Source of the DNA: a virus
Length of the DNA stretch: 30,981 nucleotides
Direction: 5' to 3' (one strand)
Virus record (IMG/VR): IMGVR_UViG_3300043425_000477
Coordinates: 1-30,981 of that record
Below the pieces are notes generated by a model. That model worked only from the letters and a program-made list of their open reading frames with translations, was not told where the DNA came from and did no database searches. This document shows, in pieces, positions 28,185-30,981 of this stretch. Made by a program: the position numbers and the translations under genes. Numbering within the stretch: the first letter of the stretch is position 1; each line of letters begins with the position of its first letter.

Positions 28185-30981
28185 GATACAACTACCTACA
28201 GGCTACCTTGACGTGAAGGAGGGCACTGCCTTCCCTTTGAACTTCCAGGTAGGGGACATCAGAGATATATCACAGCGGAAGGGTAACTTCTCCAAGACCA
28301 TCAAGCTCATTGGTAGCAAGAATAACAACAAGCTACTCAATCAGTACTATGATGTGAACATCCAAGCGGGGACCTTCAACATCAACACATTGACTACATG
28401 CTCGGTCATTCAGGATGGTATCCCCATCATGGAGAACGTATCCATGCAGTTGACTAGCGTGGTCAAGGTACAGGATACCTCAGGCTATGAGGAGAGCGTT
28501 GAGTATGAGGTCCTAGTCAAGGAGAGTAAGGGTGACTTCTTTACAGCCATCAATAACCTTGAGCTGACTGACATAGACTTCAGTGACCTCAACCATACGT
28601 ATGATGCATTCAATGTGGTGAACAGATTCACCAACACTGTAGTGGATGGCTTCAAGTATTTCCTACCTGCTAGTGGTGATGCCTTCTACATTACCAATGA
28701 ATTCAAGCCTGCCATCTTTGCCAAGACTTACCTTGACCGTATCTTCGCTAATGCAGGCTTTCAGTACAATTGGGCAGGGCTAACTGCTGCAAGGTTTGAC
28801 AAGCTCATCATTCCATACAACGGTGATGTAGATAACTTTGACTACAATGACTACATGGTCAAGGCTGAAAAGACTACACCCTTCACAATAACGGGTAACA
28901 CATCGGTGCCTGGTTATACTAACATCCCCTTTGTACCTGGTACCCCCATTACAGGATGGACTGAGACCGAGGACCCTCAGAACATATACAACCCTGTGAC
29001 GGGTGTGTATAGTACTCCCTTCAACATAAGCAGTAACAACGCACAAGAGTACACCTACACGGTACAGATTAGATACAGGCTTGACCTCATCAATCCAACC
29101 GGTGCAACCATCTTCAGTGCCAAGCCTAATAACGCAGGTATCCAAAATCCTAACCCTGTTTTCTACAGACCTGGTGTTATTGTTCAAGGTCTAGGTGGAG
29201 GTAGCTCTGCATTCGTAGGTCAAAATCTATACACTAACCCAAGCCCTCCAAGTGCTGCTGTAAATACTGCCGTTCAATGTCCTAACAGTGTGGCACCAGG
29301 TACTACTACCTTACTGAGTCAAACGGTTGTAGTAACATTACCCGTGACATCGGTAAACTTCCAACAGCTAAGTAGCTGCAGGCTTTATGCTATAGTTAAC
29401 CAACCCTTCTATATTCCACCTGGGCAGTCAGCATCAGGTACAGCTTGGAGGGTAGGAAGTATCACAGGAGCAGTAGCTAATGGTGTGAGGGTTGACATGG
29501 TTATTGACTCTATCTACTTGACCATTGTGCCTAACAATAACATCGTAGCCATTGGTGGTATCTTGGAGGTCAATGACTATGTGCCTAAGAAGATAAAGCA
29601 GAGTGACTTCGTGAAGGGTATCTTCAACATGTTCAACCTATACGCAGATGTCGATAAGGTACAGCCTAACACCATCAACCTCATCCATCGTGATGACTAC
29701 TATGATTCAGGTGCCGAGGTAGACTGGACCTACAAGCTAGCCAAGGACCAAGAGCAGGAGCTGTCATTCCTGCCTGAGCTAACAAGCAAGAAGCTCATCC
29801 TCACGTATGCACCGGATAAGGATAACCCTAACGAGACCTACACCAATGCTACGAACCAAATCTATGGACAGGCTGAGGTAGTCTTTGATAATGAGTATGT
29901 GAAGGAGGTGACCACTAAGACCGTACTCTTCAGCCCTACCCCTGTGATACGTACACCATTCAACGCATACGTTCCAATGATTGCAGGGCAAACACCTAAG
30001 AATAACATCCGCATCCTGTATGACAGTGGTGTTATGAAGTCATGCAATGCGTACAACATCTATGACTATGGTTTGGTTGGTCAGAGCAACGTTATTACCT
30101 ATCCATATGTAGGTCACTTCGATGACCCATTGCTCCCTACCTTTGACATTAACTTTGCGACCTGTTCATTCTACTACTACAACCCTACAAGTCTAACGGA
30201 GAACAACCTCTACAACAGATATTGGAGGCGGACCATGGGGCAGATTAACAACGGTAAGATGTTGACTGCTATGTTCAACCTCACTGAGAGTGACATCCAA
30301 AAGATGAAGCTCAATGATAAGATTAGGATTGATAACTCATGGTGGAACATCAACAAGGTCATTGACTATGATGCCAATGCTACCAAGCTCACGAAGGTAG
30401 AGCTCATCAGCATAGATACAGAGATTGACTTCATGCCATTCAGTGCAGGATTCAATGAGCCCGGTATTGGATTACCTAACGTTGGACCTATCCAACAGGT
30501 AGCCAATGATACTATCATCAAGCAGAAGAGTGCCTATGCCAATGTAACAGGTGAGGGAGGCATGGAAGGTAGCATCATAGGTAAGGGTAACATAGTGCCT
30601 CCAGGATTCAAGACATTGATAGTAGGTGATGGGTACGATGTTACAGACAATGGTATAGTGGTGGACAACCTAGTTGTGCGTAACAGCTACAACGGTGTAC
30701 CGATTGACAATACACCCAAGAGATACATGGCGAACCTAACACAGGCAGGGATAGCTAACCCTACAGCATGGGTATTAGAGGGTAGCTTCGGTACCATCAC
30801 ATGGGTAAGGATAGCACAGGGGCAGTATTGGGGATACCTTGACCAGTATGACCAATTGGTTCCACTGACTGAGCTATCGGTTATGATTAGCAGTAACATC
30901 TTTGACGGGTTGATTACTGCACAATACCTACCTGCTAACCAGGTGATAGAGGTATTCACCACACAGATAGGGGTAGGCTTA
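28177..30981 (+). CDS. Large tail protein (about 952 aa when joined to 1-308), tail hub/fibre-base candidate
   Basis: ATG 28177 overlaps the previous stop by 8 nt and the frame stays open to the window edge. It continues at base 1 to TAA 306-308, for about 952 residues. The start VRIQLPTGYLDVKEGTAFPL and QRKGNFSKTIKLIGSKNNN resemble the N-termini of Bacteroidota phage tail proteins. The middle is beta-rich with Thr/Asn/Pro-rich segments; about 470-760 has alpha/beta character (KKIKQSDFVKGIFNMFNLYADV); the end is strand-rich. Size and place before the tape measure suit a tail-tip hub or fibre-bearing protein. No catalytic motif was recognised. Confidence 0.65.
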   Translation, partial: MVRIQLPTGYLDVKEGTAFPLNFQVGDIRDISQRKGNFSKTIKLIGSKNNNKLLNQYYDVNIQAGTFNINTLTTCSVIQDGIPIMENVSMQLTSVVKVQDTSGYEESVEYEVLVKESKGDFFTAINNLELTDIDFSDLNHTYDAFNVVNRFTNTVVDGFKYFLPASGDAFYITNEFKPAIFAKTYLDRIFANAGFQYNWAGLTAARFDKLIIPYNGDVDNFDYNDYMVKAEKTTPFTITGNTSVPGYTNIPFVPGTPITGWTETEDPQNIYNPVTGVYSTPFNISSNNAQEYTYTVQIRYRLDLINPTGATIFSAKPNNAGIQNPNPVFYRPGVIVQGLGGGSSAFVGQNLYTNPSPPSAAVNTAVQCPNSVAPGTTTLLSQTVVVTLPVTSVNFQQLSSCRLYAIVNQPFYIPPGQSASGTAWRVGSITGAVANGVRVDMVIDSIYLTIVPNNNIVAIGGILEVNDYVPKKIKQSDFVKGIFNMFNLYADVDKVQPNTINLIHRDDYYDSGAEVDWTYKLAKDQEQELSFLPELTSKKLILTYAPDKDNPNETYTNATNQIYGQAEVVFDNEYVKEVTTKTVLFSPTPVIRTPFNAYVPMIAGQTPKNNIRILYDSGVMKSCNAYNIYDYGLVGQSNVITYPYVGHFDDPLLPTFDINFATCSFYYYNPTSLTENNLYNRYWRRTMGQINNGKMLTAMFNLTESDIQKMKLNDKIRIDNSWWNINKVIDYDANATKLTKVELISIDTEIDFMPFSAGFNEPGIGLPNVGPIQQVANDTIIKQKSAYANVTGEGGMEGSIIGKGNIVPPGFKTLIVGDGYDVTDNGIVVDNLVVRNSYNGVPIDNTPKRYMANLTQAGIANPTAWVLEGSFGTITWVRIAQGQYWGYLDQYDQLVPLTELSVMISSNIFDGLITAQYLPANQVIEVFTTQIGVGL
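30728..30981. repeat. Terminal overlap, right copy (circular join)
   Basis: Copy of bases 1-254 with C at 30843 and A at 30854 instead of G and C. Both changes alter the protein (Glu to Asp and Pro to Gln, reading left copy to right copy), so they may be real strain variation rather than random error. Confidence 0.9.

Noticed and set aside
28780-29187. 135-codon minus-strand ORF inside the large tail protein
   Set aside because: The plus frame is open over the full length; the minus frame looks like an antisense shadow.
1-30981. The 254-bp repeat as a transposon long terminal repeat or defined direct terminal repeat of the virion DNA
   Set aside because: Both copies lie in the same frame of one coding sequence, and joining them restores a full gene; an assembly overlap of a circular map explains it.
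1-30981. tRNA genes, integrase, CI-like repressor or attachment site
   Set aside because: I looked on both strands for cloverleaf-type ends, integrase motifs and repressor neighbours and saw none; absence by eye is not proof.

Overview
The window is a complete or nearly complete genome of a small tailed phage (Caudoviricetes, siphovirus-like) of a Bacteroidota host. Its first 254 bases recur at its end with only two differences, and the large ORF that runs off the right edge continues in frame from base 1. The map is therefore circular or circularly permuted, with a unit of about 30,727 bp. The host call rests on four things: promoters of the Bacteroidota type (TTG, about 19 nt, TAnnTTTG), A/T-rich leaders mostly without Shine-Dalgarno sequences, a BT4734/VirE-N-type primase-helicase, and small accessory proteins typical of Bacteroidota phages. 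I see a tape measure, portal, terminase and HK97-type capsid but no sheath, integrase, CI-like repressor or tRNA. A long non-contractile tail and a lytic lifestyle are the simplest reading.

Layout. 24.2-30.98 kb continuing into 0-4.2 kb: packaging (TerS, TerL), two large tail proteins, tape measure, connector/terminator candidates and a small appendage protein, all on +. 4.16-5.38 kb: two overlapping, apparently paralogous genes, the only clear genes on the minus strand. 5.4-10.2 kb: XkdF-like protease/scaffold, major capsid protein, tail-tube candidate, portal and connector. The portal lies downstream of the capsid gene and the head block downstream of the tail block, an unusual order. 10.2-11.7 kb: holin, amidase and a probable unimolecular spanin. 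11.7-19.4 kb: DEDDy exonuclease, small early genes, HNH nuclease, a DnaA-domain-IV-like protein, an iteron origin, primase-SF3 helicase, VRR-NUC nuclease, ERF annealing protein and YqaJ exonuclease. 19.4-22.5 kb: an AT-rich accessory island with four tandem paralogs, a GIY-YIG nuclease and small ORFs bracketed by inverted repeats. 22.5-24.2 kb: DUF3127-like SSB, an HTH protein, membrane proteins and a sigma-factor-like protein.

Regulation is the most striking feature. Host-type promoters precede the early region, primase, recombination genes and probably the sigma gene. A second and different promoter, TTRAAC-N15-17-ACAATATA, occurs five times, and each copy is just upstream of a structural or packaging gene. 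The likely circuit is that host RNA polymerase reads the early genes, the phage sigma-like protein is then made, and it switches on the five late promoters, several of which would give nearly leaderless mRNAs.

Replication probably starts at ten copies of GTTGTCACG at 14.82-15.23 kb, between a DnaA-like DNA-binding protein and the primase-helicase. The ERF/YqaJ pair, VRR-NUC nuclease and SSB-like protein supply recombination functions. All calls were made by reading the sequence; no database search was run.
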